This document shows, in pieces, positions 1 to 8,398 of a stretch of 64,000 nt of DNA; the stretch's first letter is position 1, and each line of letters begins with the position of its first letter. This stretch comes from Proteus sp. FME41 (GTDB lineage: Bacteria; Pseudomonadota; Gammaproteobacteria; Enterobacterales; Enterobacteriaceae): the NCBI RefSeq assembly GCF_014897315.1, contig NZ_JABUYL010000012.1, positions 62,001 to 126,000 of the forward strand, in the 5' to 3' direction. A program made the position numbers and the translations under genes. The notes beneath the pieces were generated by a model. That model did not search any database, was not told where the DNA came from, and worked only from the letters and a program-made list of their open reading frames with translations.

Positions 1-509
1 TCACTGTAATGACACGCAATGGTAGCAATTTTGGTATCAAAATCAGTGGAATGGGTGACCAGTGGTTTACTGCTCCAGTCAATACACCACAAGGTCTGTT
101 CTTCTCAGGCTTTAGCCAAGCAGATGCAAACCCAGATATTGGTGACAGTGCAATCACTGAAACCTTTGGTATTGGTGGCGCAGCAATGGTTGCAGCACCA
201 GGTGTTACACGTTTCGTTGGTGCATCTGGTGGTATGGATGCAGCGCGTGAAGTGACTGAAGAAATGGCTGAAATCTATCTTGCTCGTAACATGATGTTGC
301 AAATTCCAACTTGGGATTTCCAAGGTGCATGTTTAGGCTTAGATGCGCGTCGTGTTGTTGAAACGGGTATTACGCCACTGATTAACACAGGTATCGCACA
401 TAAAGAACCAGGTGTTGGTCAGATTGGTGCGGGAACAGTACGCGCACCTTTAGGTTGCTTTGAAAAAGCGATTGTTGCACTGGCTGAAGAATTAGGCGTT
501 GATGCTTAA
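1..509 (+). CDS. ylbE: YlbE-like DUF1116 protein, C-terminal part (partial at window start)
   Basis: The reading frame is open from the first bases, so the true start lies outside the window; about 169 C-terminal residues are present where the family is usually above 400. The sequence resembles E. coli YlbE (AllG; DUF1116), one of the subunits assigned to oxamate carbamoyltransferase in anaerobic allantoin breakdown. It is rich in glycine and alanine and has no membrane segment. An ylbF homologue and a carbamate kinase follow at once, the same order as E. coli fdrA-ylbE-ylbF-ybcF. Family assignment rests on sequence feel plus gene order; the substrate in this organism is inferred. Confidence 0.8.
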   Translation, partial: TVMTRNGSNFGIKISGMGDQWFTAPVNTPQGLFFSGFSQADANPDIGDSAITETFGIGGAAMVAAPGVTRFVGASGGMDAAREVTEEMAEIYLARNMMLQIPTWDFQGACLGLDARRVVETGITPLINTGIAHKEPGVGQIGAGTVRAPLGCFEKAIVALAEELGVDA

Positions 510-554
510 TCTCGCGTGATAACAACAAAAGCACAGCAATAAAGGGGGGGCATT

Positions 555-1382
555 ATGCAAATTCGAGCACTTCAAACCAGTCAGCATATTACTGATTTTG
601 AAGGTGAGATTAAATGTGTGGGCATTTATGACCATGCTTTGAATTTCATTTGCCCTCAACAACGCTTAATCACTTTTCATCGTGAAGGAAGAGGATTAAG
701 TCCGATGGGATGGTTACTGAAACAAGATGATTTCGATTATTTTGCCAAGCAGTGTCGTCCTTCGGTTGTAATGCATCTTACAAATCATCAAGCGACACTC
801 TCAAATACGCTCACATTGGTTGCAGGTGATATTGAGAATTTGCGCTTACAAGATAAAGCAGATTTAGATTTACGTTGGTTAGAGAGTTTTTTCTCTTTGT
901 TATCACCAACAATTGCAACAGGGCTTTATGGGCCTTTGAAAAATTATCGTCAAATTGCACAAATCGGTGAAATTAGATTATTAGTTAAGCTATTTCATAA
1001 TCAACTGTCAGGTAATGCTGTTAACTGGGCCATTTTTACAGGGAAAGGCCCCGGATTAACACCAAGTTCAGATGATATGCTAGTGGGGATGTTATTTGCA
1101 CATTATTTAGCAGAACCAGAAAAAAGTCTTAATCATTTTTTTAATGACACGCCTCCTTTATCTGAATTGACAACAGTTGTCAGTAAGCATTATTTGGAAT
1201 ATGCCACACAGGGAATATTTTCTACCTATCTCATTCAATTAGGTAAAAAAATAAAAAATAAAGAGATTATTTTTAAGGATATGTTGGAAATACTCTCTAT
1301 TGGTCATCATTCTGGCGCAGATACATTACTGGGATTATGGATTGGTTACCAAACTAAAAAACAACAACAGCATATTAATTAA
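555..1382 (+). CDS. ylbF: YlbF/AllH-like DUF2877 protein
   Basis: This 275-residue soluble protein matches the DUF2877 family, whose E. coli member YlbF (AllH) is a partner in oxamate carbamoyltransferase. A conserved-looking stretch GKGPGLTPSSDD lies near residues 160-171 and could form an anion- or nucleotide-binding loop; GHHSGADTLLG near residue 250 is also typical. A run AAAGGGGGGG just before the ATG supplies the ribosome binding site. It starts 45 bases after the ylbE-like gene and precedes a carbamate kinase, so the genes look co-transcribed. The role in carbamoyl transfer is from family knowledge, not visible catalytic residues. Confidence 0.8.
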   Translation: MQIRALQTSQHITDFEGEIKCVGIYDHALNFICPQQRLITFHREGRGLSPMGWLLKQDDFDYFAKQCRPSVVMHLTNHQATLSNTLTLVAGDIENLRLQDKADLDLRWLESFFSLLSPTIATGLYGPLKNYRQIAQIGEIRLLVKLFHNQLSGNAVNWAIFTGKGPGLTPSSDDMLVGMLFAHYLAEPEKSLNHFFNDTPPLSELTTVVSKHYLEYATQGIFSTYLIQLGKKIKNKEIIFKDMLEILSIGHHSGADTLLGLWIGYQTKKQQQHIN

Positions 1383-1426
1383 TTTTTTTTAATAAAAAAA
1401 TTTATATAAACATTCGGATACGGATA

Positions 1427-2335
1427 ATGATGAAAACAATTGTTATTGCTTTAGGCGGAAATGCATTATTGCAACGCGGAGAAGTTTTGTCTGCTGAAAA
1501 TCAATATAAAAATATTGAGTTAATGTCAGAGACAATTAATAAATTAGCAAAAGAGTATCGTGTTGTATTAGTACACGGTAATGGGCCTCAAGTAGGTTTA
1601 CTTGCATTACAAAACCTTGCATATCAAGATGTTCCTGCATATCCATTAGATATCTTAGTCGCGGAAAGCCAAGGTATGATTGGTTATATGATGGCACAAA
1701 AAATTAATCAAAATAACCCTGAACAAGCAATTACTACTGTGATGACACGTGTTTCTGTTGATATTAATGATGAAGCATTTAACGATCCAAGTAAATTTAT
1801 TGGACCTATTTATGATGAAGCTGATAAAGAAGCGTTAATTGCTAAGTATCAATGGACATTTAAACAAGATGGTAAACATTATCGTCGTGTTGTGCCATCA
1901 CCAACACCGAAAAAGATTATTGATATCGAAGCCGTAAAACTTTTATTAGATAAAGGTCATGTTGTTATTTGTGGTGGCGGTGGGGGGATCCCAGTCAACA
2001 ATACAAATAATGAATTTATTGGCAGTGAAGCCGTTATTGATAAAGATTTAACCGCAGCTTTAATTTCTCGTGAATTAAATGCAGAGCACTTTGTTATTTT
2101 AACAGAAGCTGATGCTATTTATAAAAATTGGGGTACACCAGAGCAAGCTGCAATTCGTGAAGCAACACCAGAAGAACTTGCTCCAATGGCAGTCTCTGAT
2201 GGTGCAATGGGACCCAAAATTATGGCGGTGAGTGATTTTGTTAATGCAACAGGGCAGCAAGCCCATATTGGTGCATTACAAAATATTCAACAAGTTATTG
2301 AAGGTCAGTCTGGCACTTTAATTTATAAGTCTTAA
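1427..2335 (+). CDS. ybcF: Catabolic carbamate kinase (YbcF/ArcC family)
   Basis: The product is 302 residues and belongs to the carbamate kinase family, which makes ATP and carbamate from carbamoyl phosphate and ADP in the cytoplasm. The N-terminus ALGGNALLQRGE, the VHGNGPQVG loop near residues 48-56, the glycine-rich CGGGGGIPV near residue 183 and GAMGPK near residue 260 are the family signatures. It is closer to E. coli YbcF (AllK) than to arginine-deiminase ArcC, which fits its place after ylbE-ylbF. Two adjacent ATG codons (1427 and 1430) are possible starts; E. coli YbcF begins like the second. It would be the ATP-yielding last step of the pathway encoded here. Confidence 0.92.
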   Translation: MMKTIVIALGGNALLQRGEVLSAENQYKNIELMSETINKLAKEYRVVLVHGNGPQVGLLALQNLAYQDVPAYPLDILVAESQGMIGYMMAQKINQNNPEQAITTVMTRVSVDINDEAFNDPSKFIGPIYDEADKEALIAKYQWTFKQDGKHYRRVVPSPTPKKIIDIEAVKLLLDKGHVVICGGGGGIPVNNTNNEFIGSEAVIDKDLTAALISRELNAEHFVILTEADAIYKNWGTPEQAAIREATPEELAPMAVSDGAMGPKIMAVSDFVNATGQQAHIGALQNIQQVIEGQSGTLIYKS

Positions 2336-2361
2336 TAAAAAATGCTTTCAGGAGCGTCATT

Positions 2362-3606
2362 ATGAACGATGCACAAGTGAATGAGAAAGGCAAAGTCCCA
2401 TATTGGGTCAAGCTGACCATTATTTTCTTCTTTGGTTGGATTGCGCTTTATGGTAGCCGTGCCATTGTTGGGCCTTTAATGGTAAATATTGGTGCTGAGT
2501 TTGATCTTACCAAAGCACAACTTGGCTCCATCATGAGTATTTTCTTTATCGGCTATACAGCACTAAATATTCCATCAGGCATGATTGGTGATTATTTAGG
2601 TAAGAAAAAAGTATTAGTGACTGGGGTTGTACTCTTTGGTGGCTTTACCATTATTGCAGGTATGATGCCAACTTACGTGACCTTTATGTTTGCATGGGTC
2701 ATGGTTGGGGTATTCCAAGGTTTCTATTATGGCCCTCAATATGGTCTATCTTCGGAAGCGATACCAAAACATCGTATTACATTAGGTAGTGCGATTATTA
2801 ATAGTGGTATGGCATTTGGTCTATCTATTGGTTACTACATCTCAAGTATTTCTGTTGGTGAGATGGGAATGAGCTGGCGTGCACCGTTCTATATTATTGG
2901 TGTACCTATTATTATCATCGGATTGGTGATGTTATGGATCATCAAAGATAAACCCAAATCACAACCTGCGACAGAAAATGGCGAGCCTAAAAAGAAAGTT
3001 AAGTTAACATTTAAAGATTTATTTGGTAACCGTAATATTAATCTTGCGTATGTCACCATCTTCTGTTCAATTTATGGCTTCTTTGTATTAGTAACTTGGT
3101 TACCGTACTACTTAGAAACTGAGCGTGGCATTACGGGGACACAAATTTCAACTATCGCATCATTAATGCCATGGTTTGCTATTCCTGGATCACTAATATT
3201 TAGCTGGATTTCAGATAAAATTGGTCGTCGTAAACCTGTTTTATTAGTAATGTTACCGCTGTCTTTAGTGGCTATTCTTGCTGTACCAATGTCAGAATCT
3301 ATGCCGGTATTAATTGGTGCTCTGATCCTTTACGGTATTGTTGGTAAAATCAGTACAAACCCCGTTTTGGTCGCTGTTGTTGCCGATAACTCACCTCGTC
3401 ATGCATTAGGAACATCGTTTGGTGTTTATAACTGTATTGGTATGTTAGGTTCTGTTTTTGCCCCAACGCTGACGGGTTTCTTATCAGATAGAACAGGAAG
3501 TATGGACTCTGGTTTCTACTTCGCCGCTGTCTTGATTTGTATTGGTATCGTTGCCAGCCTCTTTATTAAAGAAAGCAACAATAATAATGAAGAAGCAAAA
3601 GCGTAA
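2362..3606 (+). CDS. MFS transporter of the carbamate kinase operon
   Basis: This 414-residue protein has about 12 predicted membrane segments and a cytosolic middle loop (KDKPKSQPATENGEPKKKVK, near residues 195-214). The motif GDYLGKKK after the second segment and SDKIGRRK after the eighth are the repeated MFS loop motifs. It starts 26 bases after the carbamate kinase with a GGAG-type ribosome site, so it is the last gene of the ylbE-ylbF-ybcF operon. It probably imports the operon's substrate (a ureide, oxamate-like compound or organic acid); the substrate cannot be read from the sequence. Confidence 0.85.
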   Translation: MNDAQVNEKGKVPYWVKLTIIFFFGWIALYGSRAIVGPLMVNIGAEFDLTKAQLGSIMSIFFIGYTALNIPSGMIGDYLGKKKVLVTGVVLFGGFTIIAGMMPTYVTFMFAWVMVGVFQGFYYGPQYGLSSEAIPKHRITLGSAIINSGMAFGLSIGYYISSISVGEMGMSWRAPFYIIGVPIIIIGLVMLWIIKDKPKSQPATENGEPKKKVKLTFKDLFGNRNINLAYVTIFCSIYGFFVLVTWLPYYLETERGITGTQISTIASLMPWFAIPGSLIFSWISDKIGRRKPVLLVMLPLSLVAILAVPMSESMPVLIGALILYGIVGKISTNPVLVAVVADNSPRHALGTSFGVYNCIGMLGSVFAPTLTGFLSDRTGSMDSGFYFAAVLICIGIVASLFIKESNNNNEEAKA

Positions 3607-3638
3607 TTCGCTACTCAGGTAATCGCTGAATTAGCACT

Positions 3639-3666
3639 AAAAGGGTAAACTTCGGTTTGCCCTTTT
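3639..3666. terminator. Bidirectional hairpin terminator between the MFS gene and lysR
   Basis: A 12-base-pair stem, AAAAGGGTAAAC with GTTTGCCCTTTT, closes on a TTCG tetraloop, with A and T runs on both sides. It sits between two convergent genes and can end transcription from both. Confidence 0.85.
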
Positions 3667-4579
3667 AATTTAAAGGATCATAAAACGATTGCACACTGGG
3701 GTGATTTTGTTTAAAAAGCTCGACTAAATAACTGACCACAGCCCCTTTTTTATCTTCACACCATGCCAATGAAAGTGGTGAATTATGGCGACGATTTTTT
3801 ACTTCTTTAGCAATTAGCTGCCCACTATCAATAAGCGGTTTGCATAAACTTAATGGCAAAAATCCGATACCTACTCCTTTTAAATGACAGGCTAATTTAG
3901 TGTGTAAATCAGGCACTCGAATTTCGTGCTGACCGGATAAACGCCACGCTGTACGTTTTGAAAGATGGCGAGAAGTATCTTCGACGTTCACCGCAGAATA
4001 CATTCTCATTTGATCATCACTTAATACTTCACTGATATTGGCTAAAGGGTGGTTAGGGGCAACGACAAATTGCCATTGAATTTCGCCCATGGCACAAATG
4101 TTAATATTATTCTTAAGGGATTCATTACCCGTAACACCGATAGCAAAATGATAGTCTTCATTAATAAGTGCATCCCAGACACCCATAAAGACTTGGCGGG
4201 TAATATGAAATTGAGTAGAAGGGAAGCGTTGATGAAGGCATGCGAGCATACTGGCAACGGCTGTGCGATCATAAAGTAGATTATTAATCACAATATTAAC
4301 TTGATGTTCAACACCCGCATTCATCTGCTGAAGTTCAACGGGCATAGATTCTAACCACACAATCCATTGGCGGCATTTTTCTAATAGATATTCTCCTGCT
4401 GGTGTTAACGTCACCGTTCGGGTAGTGCGATTAAACAGTTGAGTACCAATATTTTCTTCTAACGTTTTTATACGATAGCTAATGGCTGCCGATGTTTTAT
4501 GAAGCATATCAGCTGCTTTTGTAAAACTTTGGCAATCAGCAACCTGTATAAAAGTACGGATCATCTCTTGATCTAACAT
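3665..4579 (-). CDS. LysR-family transcriptional regulator
   Basis: The product is 304 residues with an N-terminal winged helix-turn-helix (residues about 1-60; CQSFTKAADMLHKTSAAISY is the recognition region) and a C-terminal periplasmic-binding-protein-like effector domain. It is convergent with the MFS gene, so it is not a classical divergent activator of that operon, though it may still control it. A palindrome TCAGCA-AAA-TGCTGA lies 34 bases upstream of its start and is a candidate autoregulatory site. The effector is unknown. Confidence 0.88.
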   Translation of the reverse strand: MLDQEMIRTFIQVADCQSFTKAADMLHKTSAAISYRIKTLEENIGTQLFNRTTRTVTLTPAGEYLLEKCRQWIVWLESMPVELQQMNAGVEHQVNIVINNLLYDRTAVASMLACLHQRFPSTQFHITRQVFMGVWDALINEDYHFAIGVTGNESLKNNINICAMGEIQWQFVVAPNHPLANISEVLSDDQMRMYSAVNVEDTSRHLSKRTAWRLSGQHEIRVPDLHTKLACHLKGVGIGFLPLSLCKPLIDSGQLIAKEVKNRRHNSPLSLAWCEDKKGAVVSYLVELFKQNHPSVQSFYDPLN

Positions 4580-4612
4580 AGTTTTTGTCCTGGTGGTGAG
4601 AAAGGCAAAATA

Positions 4613-4627
4613 TCAGCAAAATGCTGA
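4613..4627. repeat. TCAGCA/TGCTGA palindrome upstream of lysR
   Basis: The 15-base sequence TCAGCAAAATGCTGA has perfect 6-base arms around AAA. It lies 34 bases before the lysR start codon and has a T...A dyad layout that would suit a LysR-type operator. Binding is inference. Confidence 0.5.
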
Positions 4628-4868
4628 ACTAAAAAAAGCAAATAAAGCAAAGCTTACCTATTTTTTCTAAGGTCTATACCGCAAAGTAAGACAACTTCTT
4701 ATCGTGTTAATGAATGTTATTATTTTTGGCTTATTGTGGTGTGCCATATGAAGTTTTGATTATTTATCGATAAGCGATAAAGCATACTAACAAAAAATTC
4801 ACTGGATGATGGACGCAAATAAGAATATCTATATTCTATTTGTGTGATTGCTTTCACGTTTCACTCAT

Positions 4869-4903
4869 CCTTTTGCTGACGAAGTTAAGATATCAGCAAA
4901 AGG
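4869..4903. repeat. 11-base perfect inverted repeat sharing the TCAGCAAAA half-site
   Basis: CCTTTTGCTGA (4869-4879) is repeated inverted as TCAGCAAAAGG (4893-4903) with a 13-base spacer. There is no T-run after it on either strand, so a simple terminator is unlikely. It shares the TCAGCAAAA core with the palindrome at 4613. Confidence 0.55.
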
Positions 4904-4955
4904 TGGTGAGCATCAGAATAAAAAATAGCGTCTTGTTGAGATAAGAAAAAAGAGA

Positions 4956-5777
4956 TTAAGCTATTTTAAAAGGATAAGTAAAAAAGAGTAGATGCGTCAG
5001 ATTAAGTGCAAAGTGAAACGCTGTTGAAACCCAAAGTCTTCCACTCCACATCCACGCTAACCCATAAATAATGCCTGCCAGAGAAGCAAAAATAACCAAC
5101 AATAATCCCCCTGAAAAATGCGTTAGGCCAAAGATAATAGCGGCAATAAACAGTGCAACGTACGGTGGAAGATAACGTGATAATGTTTGTTGAATAACCC
5201 CCCTAAATAGAGCCTCTTCAGCAAGCGAAACAAAAAAGAGGTTTGCGAGAATAAATGCAGGTAACCATTGTGGTAAATGCAGTTCAATGGCTAATCCGCC
5301 TAATTTTACGGCGATGAGTAATAATGCAGGAATAGCAATAATCAGCATTATCCAGTGTAATTTGTTCGCTTCTTTTAAGGGGTTGCAGGCAAAAAGAGTG
5401 GGAACAAAAATCAAAAAAATAAAAGGTAGCAATGCTTTATCGGCATTGAAATAAAAAGAAAAAGGGGCACTTTTTATTCCTATAGCGGTGTGTGAAAGGT
5501 AGCGTAAATTGTTAAAGCCAGGAATAAGGTGAAAGGCTAAACCACTAGCAATAATAATCAGCGCAAGAATAATAATCGCGCGAAGTAGGGGATGTGTTTT
5601 ATAACGAGAATAGGCAAAAGTTAATAACAGAATACTAAAAATAAGTGGCAAAGTTTGCCATGTAATAACACCTGTTATAAATGCGCTAAGTGCCGTGACT
5701 GCAAGTGTAATAAGTGCAAATGTGCGATTAAAACCCAAAAATAACAAAGAAAAAGCAAGAAGTAGCCAAGTGATCAT
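4956..5777 (-). CDS. CPBP-family intramembrane metalloprotease
   Basis: This 273-residue protein is almost entirely hydrophobic, with about eight predicted membrane helices. The family's metal-site motifs are present in order: EEALFRG (EExxxR) near residues 187-193, FGLTH (FxxxH) near 219-223, and HFALN (HxxxN) near 256-260. CPBP proteins (Abi, type II CAAX prenyl endopeptidase-like) cut substrates within the membrane; bacterial members have roles in protein secretion, bacteriocin self-immunity or unknown processing. There is no bacteriocin gene next to it. It appears monocistronic. Confidence 0.85.
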   Translation of the reverse strand: MITWLLLAFSLLFLGFNRTFALITLAVTALSAFITGVITWQTLPLIFSILLLTFAYSRYKTHPLLRAIIILALIIIASGLAFHLIPGFNNLRYLSHTAIGIKSAPFSFYFNADKALLPFIFLIFVPTLFACNPLKEANKLHWIMLIIAIPALLLIAVKLGGLAIELHLPQWLPAFILANLFFVSLAEEALFRGVIQQTLSRYLPPYVALFIAAIIFGLTHFSGGLLLVIFASLAGIIYGLAWMWSGRLWVSTAFHFALNLTHLLFFTYPFKIA

Positions 5778-6084
5778 AATGATAGATATTCTTGAATGTA
5801 AAGGAGCGCTAGGGTAAAAGATATCTGGTGTTTAGGCTATTATAATGAATGTAAAAATAGAGAAACCAGATCTCTAATTAAGAATATTATTGTTTAATTA
5901 ATTGATTTTATTGTTAAAATAATTATATTGACTATTGGTCTAAAATTAAAACAAATGTTTAATTGTTATGATGATAATCAATGTGTGCTATTAATTACTA
6001 TGAGTAAAAAGATAAAAATGCCGATAAATATCGGCATTTTAGTACATAATGAATTAGCTCGTTTTTGACTAAATAAAGTAAAAA
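5778..6084. other. 307-base AT-rich intergenic region
   Basis: It holds the promoter side of the CPBP gene and, at 6015-6040, the terminator of the phospholipid operon. No gene is seen. Confidence 0.5.
6015..6040 (-). terminator. Hairpin terminator after the cdsA-like gene
   Basis: AAAATGCCGATA pairs perfectly with TATCGGCATTTT across a minimal AA centre. It lies 45 bases after the cdsA-like stop codon and is flanked by A/T runs, so it should end the leftward phospholipid operon. Confidence 0.75.
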
Positions 6085-7020
6085 CTAAACGTAAAAATAA
6101 CGAATAACGTGAAAGAAAATTGGGGCTGCAAAGCACAGCGAGTCCATTCTATCCATCATTCCACCATGACCTTCTATCATGGTGCCAAAGTCTTTTACAC
6201 CGCTGTCTCTTTTTATTGCTGACATACATAAACCGCCTGCGAAACCGGCTAGCGTAATAACTAAAGAGAGTAAAAATGCCGCCCACCATGAGAAAGGTGT
6301 TGCCCACCATAACATCATGCCAATAAGGCTGGCAGAAATAATGCCACCAAAAAAGCCTTCTACTGTTTTATTGGGGCTTAATTTTGGCACGATAGGATGT
6401 TTGCCAAATAATTTACCGAATACATATTGAAGTACGTCAGAAACTTGTACCACAATCATTAAAAAGAGCAGCAAATTGATATTACGGCCTTCAAAACCTT
6501 CAATCGGTAACATTAAAAGTGCAGGAGCATAACTTAGGCAATAAATCGCTATCATTACACTCCATTGCACTTTTGCCATACGCTCAAGAAAATGATGAGT
6601 ATCACCTGAAAGCGCCATACGCGTTGGTATTAATAAGAAGGCGTAAACAGGAATAAAGATAGCCATTAAGTTATACCATTGCACGCCAACAAGGATGTAT
6701 TGGATAGGCAATATAACAAAGAAACACCAGAAAAGGGCTTCATGATCACCCCGATGTGTTGGTGTTAAGGTAATGAGTTCACGTAAGGCTAGCCATGAAA
6801 TAATAGTAAACAGTACAACAGAGCCAATCGCCCCAATACCAATTGCAACACCCGCAATAATACACATAACCCACCAAGCATTGATCCTTGAGTTAAGGTT
6901 AGTGATCGTTGATGTCGGACCTTTAATCGCCGCAAGAATAGCGCCAATAATGCTGGCAACAATTAAGAAAGAGAAGAGCCCAATAAATATCCAGAGGACT
7001 TCATTATTAATACGTTCCAT
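6085..7020 (-). CDS. CdsA/YnbB-like phosphatidate cytidylyltransferase
   Basis: The 311-residue product has about eight predicted membrane helices. Near the C-terminus SAIKRDSGVKDFGTMIEGHG carries the CDP-diglyceride synthetase signature S-x-x-K-R-x4-K-D. Such enzymes make CDP-diacylglycerol from CTP and phosphatidic acid in the inner membrane. It is the third gene of an operon read from 8398 down to 6085, overlapping the acyltransferase gene by 14 bases. E. coli YnbB is the nearest named relative in mind. It is an additional cdsA-type gene, since the essential cdsA normally sits beside the outer-membrane assembly genes. Confidence 0.88.
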   Translation of the reverse strand: MERINNEVLWIFIGLFSFLIVASIIGAILAAIKGPTSTITNLNSRINAWWVMCIIAGVAIGIGAIGSVVLFTIISWLALRELITLTPTHRGDHEALFWCFFVILPIQYILVGVQWYNLMAIFIPVYAFLLIPTRMALSGDTHHFLERMAKVQWSVMIAIYCLSYAPALLMLPIEGFEGRNINLLLFLMIVVQVSDVLQYVFGKLFGKHPIVPKLSPNKTVEGFFGGIISASLIGMMLWWATPFSWWAAFLLSLVITLAGFAGGLCMSAIKRDSGVKDFGTMIEGHGGMMDRMDSLCFAAPIFFHVIRYFYV

Positions 7021-7732
7021 TGTGTAACTCCTCTAACGCGCTTTTTGCTCTTATCAGAAATTCTTGCTTACTTTCATTTTCATGTGTGGAGCCGATGGGG
7101 GCACCAAAAATTGCGCTACAAATAACAGGAACCACTAAACGAGAGCCTTTAGGAAGTACACGATTTAAGTTTTCAAGGTAAATAGGGACTAATTGGGCAT
7201 TCGGATTTTTACGAGAAAGATGCCAAAGGCCAGCTTTAAAATCTTGGATGGATTCACCATTTCCCCGAGTTCCTTCAGGAAAAATAATTAAAGAATCACC
7301 TCGGTCTAAAATTTCTTGCATAATATCAAGGGCATTCACTTTATCTGGTGTTGGTGATGATGTTTCATCAACGCGTTGTTCAATGCCTGATCCACCACCA
7401 GGATTATTCTCTTCCGAAAAGTTCATTTTCGCTGCATGACGAGGAATAAGGATTGCTCTAAAAATTCGACGAGATAAATAACGGCGTAAGCGATTTTTAT
7501 TCCAATAGTCTTCCGCAGCGACAGGGTGAACATAAGGGCGCACACTGGGTGAAAGGCAAGACCAAATCACCAAACCATCAAGATGACTAGAGTGGTTTGC
7601 GTAATAGATACAGGGTGTATCTTTCGCAATGGGTGACGTTTGTTTTGCCCGAATTCCTGTCAGAAAACGGCAAATAGAAACTAATACGGAGGACACCACT
7701 TTTGCATCTAAAGCAAGTTTTCCATTTTTCAT
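7007..7732 (-). CDS. PlsC-like 1-acyl-glycerol-3-phosphate acyltransferase
   Basis: This 241-residue protein has the acyltransferase signatures NHSSHLDG (HX4D, near residues 46-53) and FPEGTRGNGE (near residues 151-160). About 30 residues between them (near residues 105-135, MNFSEENNPGGGSGIEQRVD and on) form a glycine- and charge-rich insert that common PlsC proteins lack. The reaction would be acylation of a lysophosphatidate-like acceptor at the membrane face. It follows the CDP-alcohol transferase gene by three bases and overlaps the cdsA-like gene, so the three products form a lipid-assembly set: acylate, activate with CTP, transfer to an alcohol. Confidence 0.88.
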   Translation of the reverse strand: MKNGKLALDAKVVSSVLVSICRFLTGIRAKQTSPIAKDTPCIYYANHSSHLDGLVIWSCLSPSVRPYVHPVAAEDYWNKNRLRRYLSRRIFRAILIPRHAAKMNFSEENNPGGGSGIEQRVDETSSPTPDKVNALDIMQEILDRGDSLIIFPEGTRGNGESIQDFKAGLWHLSRKNPNAQLVPIYLENLNRVLPKGSRLVVPVICSAIFGAPIGSTHENESKQEFLIRAKSALEELHNGTY

Positions 7733-7735
7733 TAA

Positions 7736-8398
7736 TCAGACACCTTGTGCTAAATCCCGTAAAATTCGACGGGTTCTGAAAATTGTGGTTAGTGTTGAGC
7801 CTAAAATAATAATCCATAATGAAATAAAAAAGAGCCACACTCCCCAAAGGTTAGGAATAAATGCAGCGATAACCGCAATCGATGTCAGTAATGCCATACG
7901 ATGTTGTTTCGCCATGGGGCCAGTAAAGCGTTGTTCTAAGCCACAGCTTCCGCCTAAAACACGAACATAAGCGGTCATAACGGCAAAGAAAGCACCTATC
8001 CATCCCAAGGTTATTGCCATTGGAAAATAGGAAGATAAACCATAACCCACCCCTAAAATGATGAGCGTATCGGCAATTCTGTCCGGTAATTCGTTATAAA
8101 CAGCGCCGACTGGGCTTTTCATTCCACCTTCAACCGCAACCATACCATCTAACAAGTTACAAATAAGGCGACTCTGGATCATGAACGCACTCAGGATCAG
8201 CAAAAATGAGCGTAATAGTCCATCAGAATAAGAAAGGGCAAAAAAGAGCGTTAAGCCTGCAAGTAGTGCGAATATCATGCTAAACACTGAAATTCCATTA
8301 GGCGTAGCCCCTTTTTGTTGTAGCCACCGGCTACACTGTGTAGCCCAGTGTGTTTGTCTTGCTTTAATAGGGCGTCGATTTTTATCTTGTTCAGTCAT
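7736..8398 (-). CDS. CDP-alcohol phosphatidyltransferase (YnbA-like)
   Basis: The product is 220 residues with about five or six predicted membrane helices. The transferase motif region reads NLLDGMVA, then G-x3-N-x3-D-x3-D (NELPDRIAD), near residues 85-115. Classical members have DxxDGxxAR...GxxxDxxxD, so the first aspartate is Asn, AR is AV, and the third aspartate position is Asn with an extra Asp four residues later. This looks like a subfamily form, not decay, since the rest is intact. It is the first gene of a three-gene lipid operon. The alcohol acceptor is unknown. Confidence 0.82.
   Translation of the reverse strand: MTEQDKNRRPIKARQTHWATQCSRWLQQKGATPNGISVFSMIFALLAGLTLFFALSYSDGLLRSFLLILSAFMIQSRLICNLLDGMVAVEGGMKSPVGAVYNELPDRIADTLIILGVGYGLSSYFPMAITLGWIGAFFAVMTAYVRVLGGSCGLEQRFTGPMAKQHRMALLTSIAVIAAFIPNLWGVWLFFISLWIIILGSTLTTIFRTRRILRDLAQGV

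Larger units (their letters stand above)
4580..4955. other. 376-base intergenic region with inverted repeats
   Basis: No convincing gene is seen here. The region is AT-rich and carries two inverted repeats built on TCAGCA (4613-4627 and 4869-4903), listed separately. It separates lysR from the CPBP protease gene; both genes lie on the minus strand. Confidence 0.6.

Noticed and set aside
7629-7970. 113-codon frame on the plus strand across the acyltransferase and CDP-alcohol transferase genes
   Set aside because: It is antisense to two genes with clear catalytic motifs and has no ribosome site.
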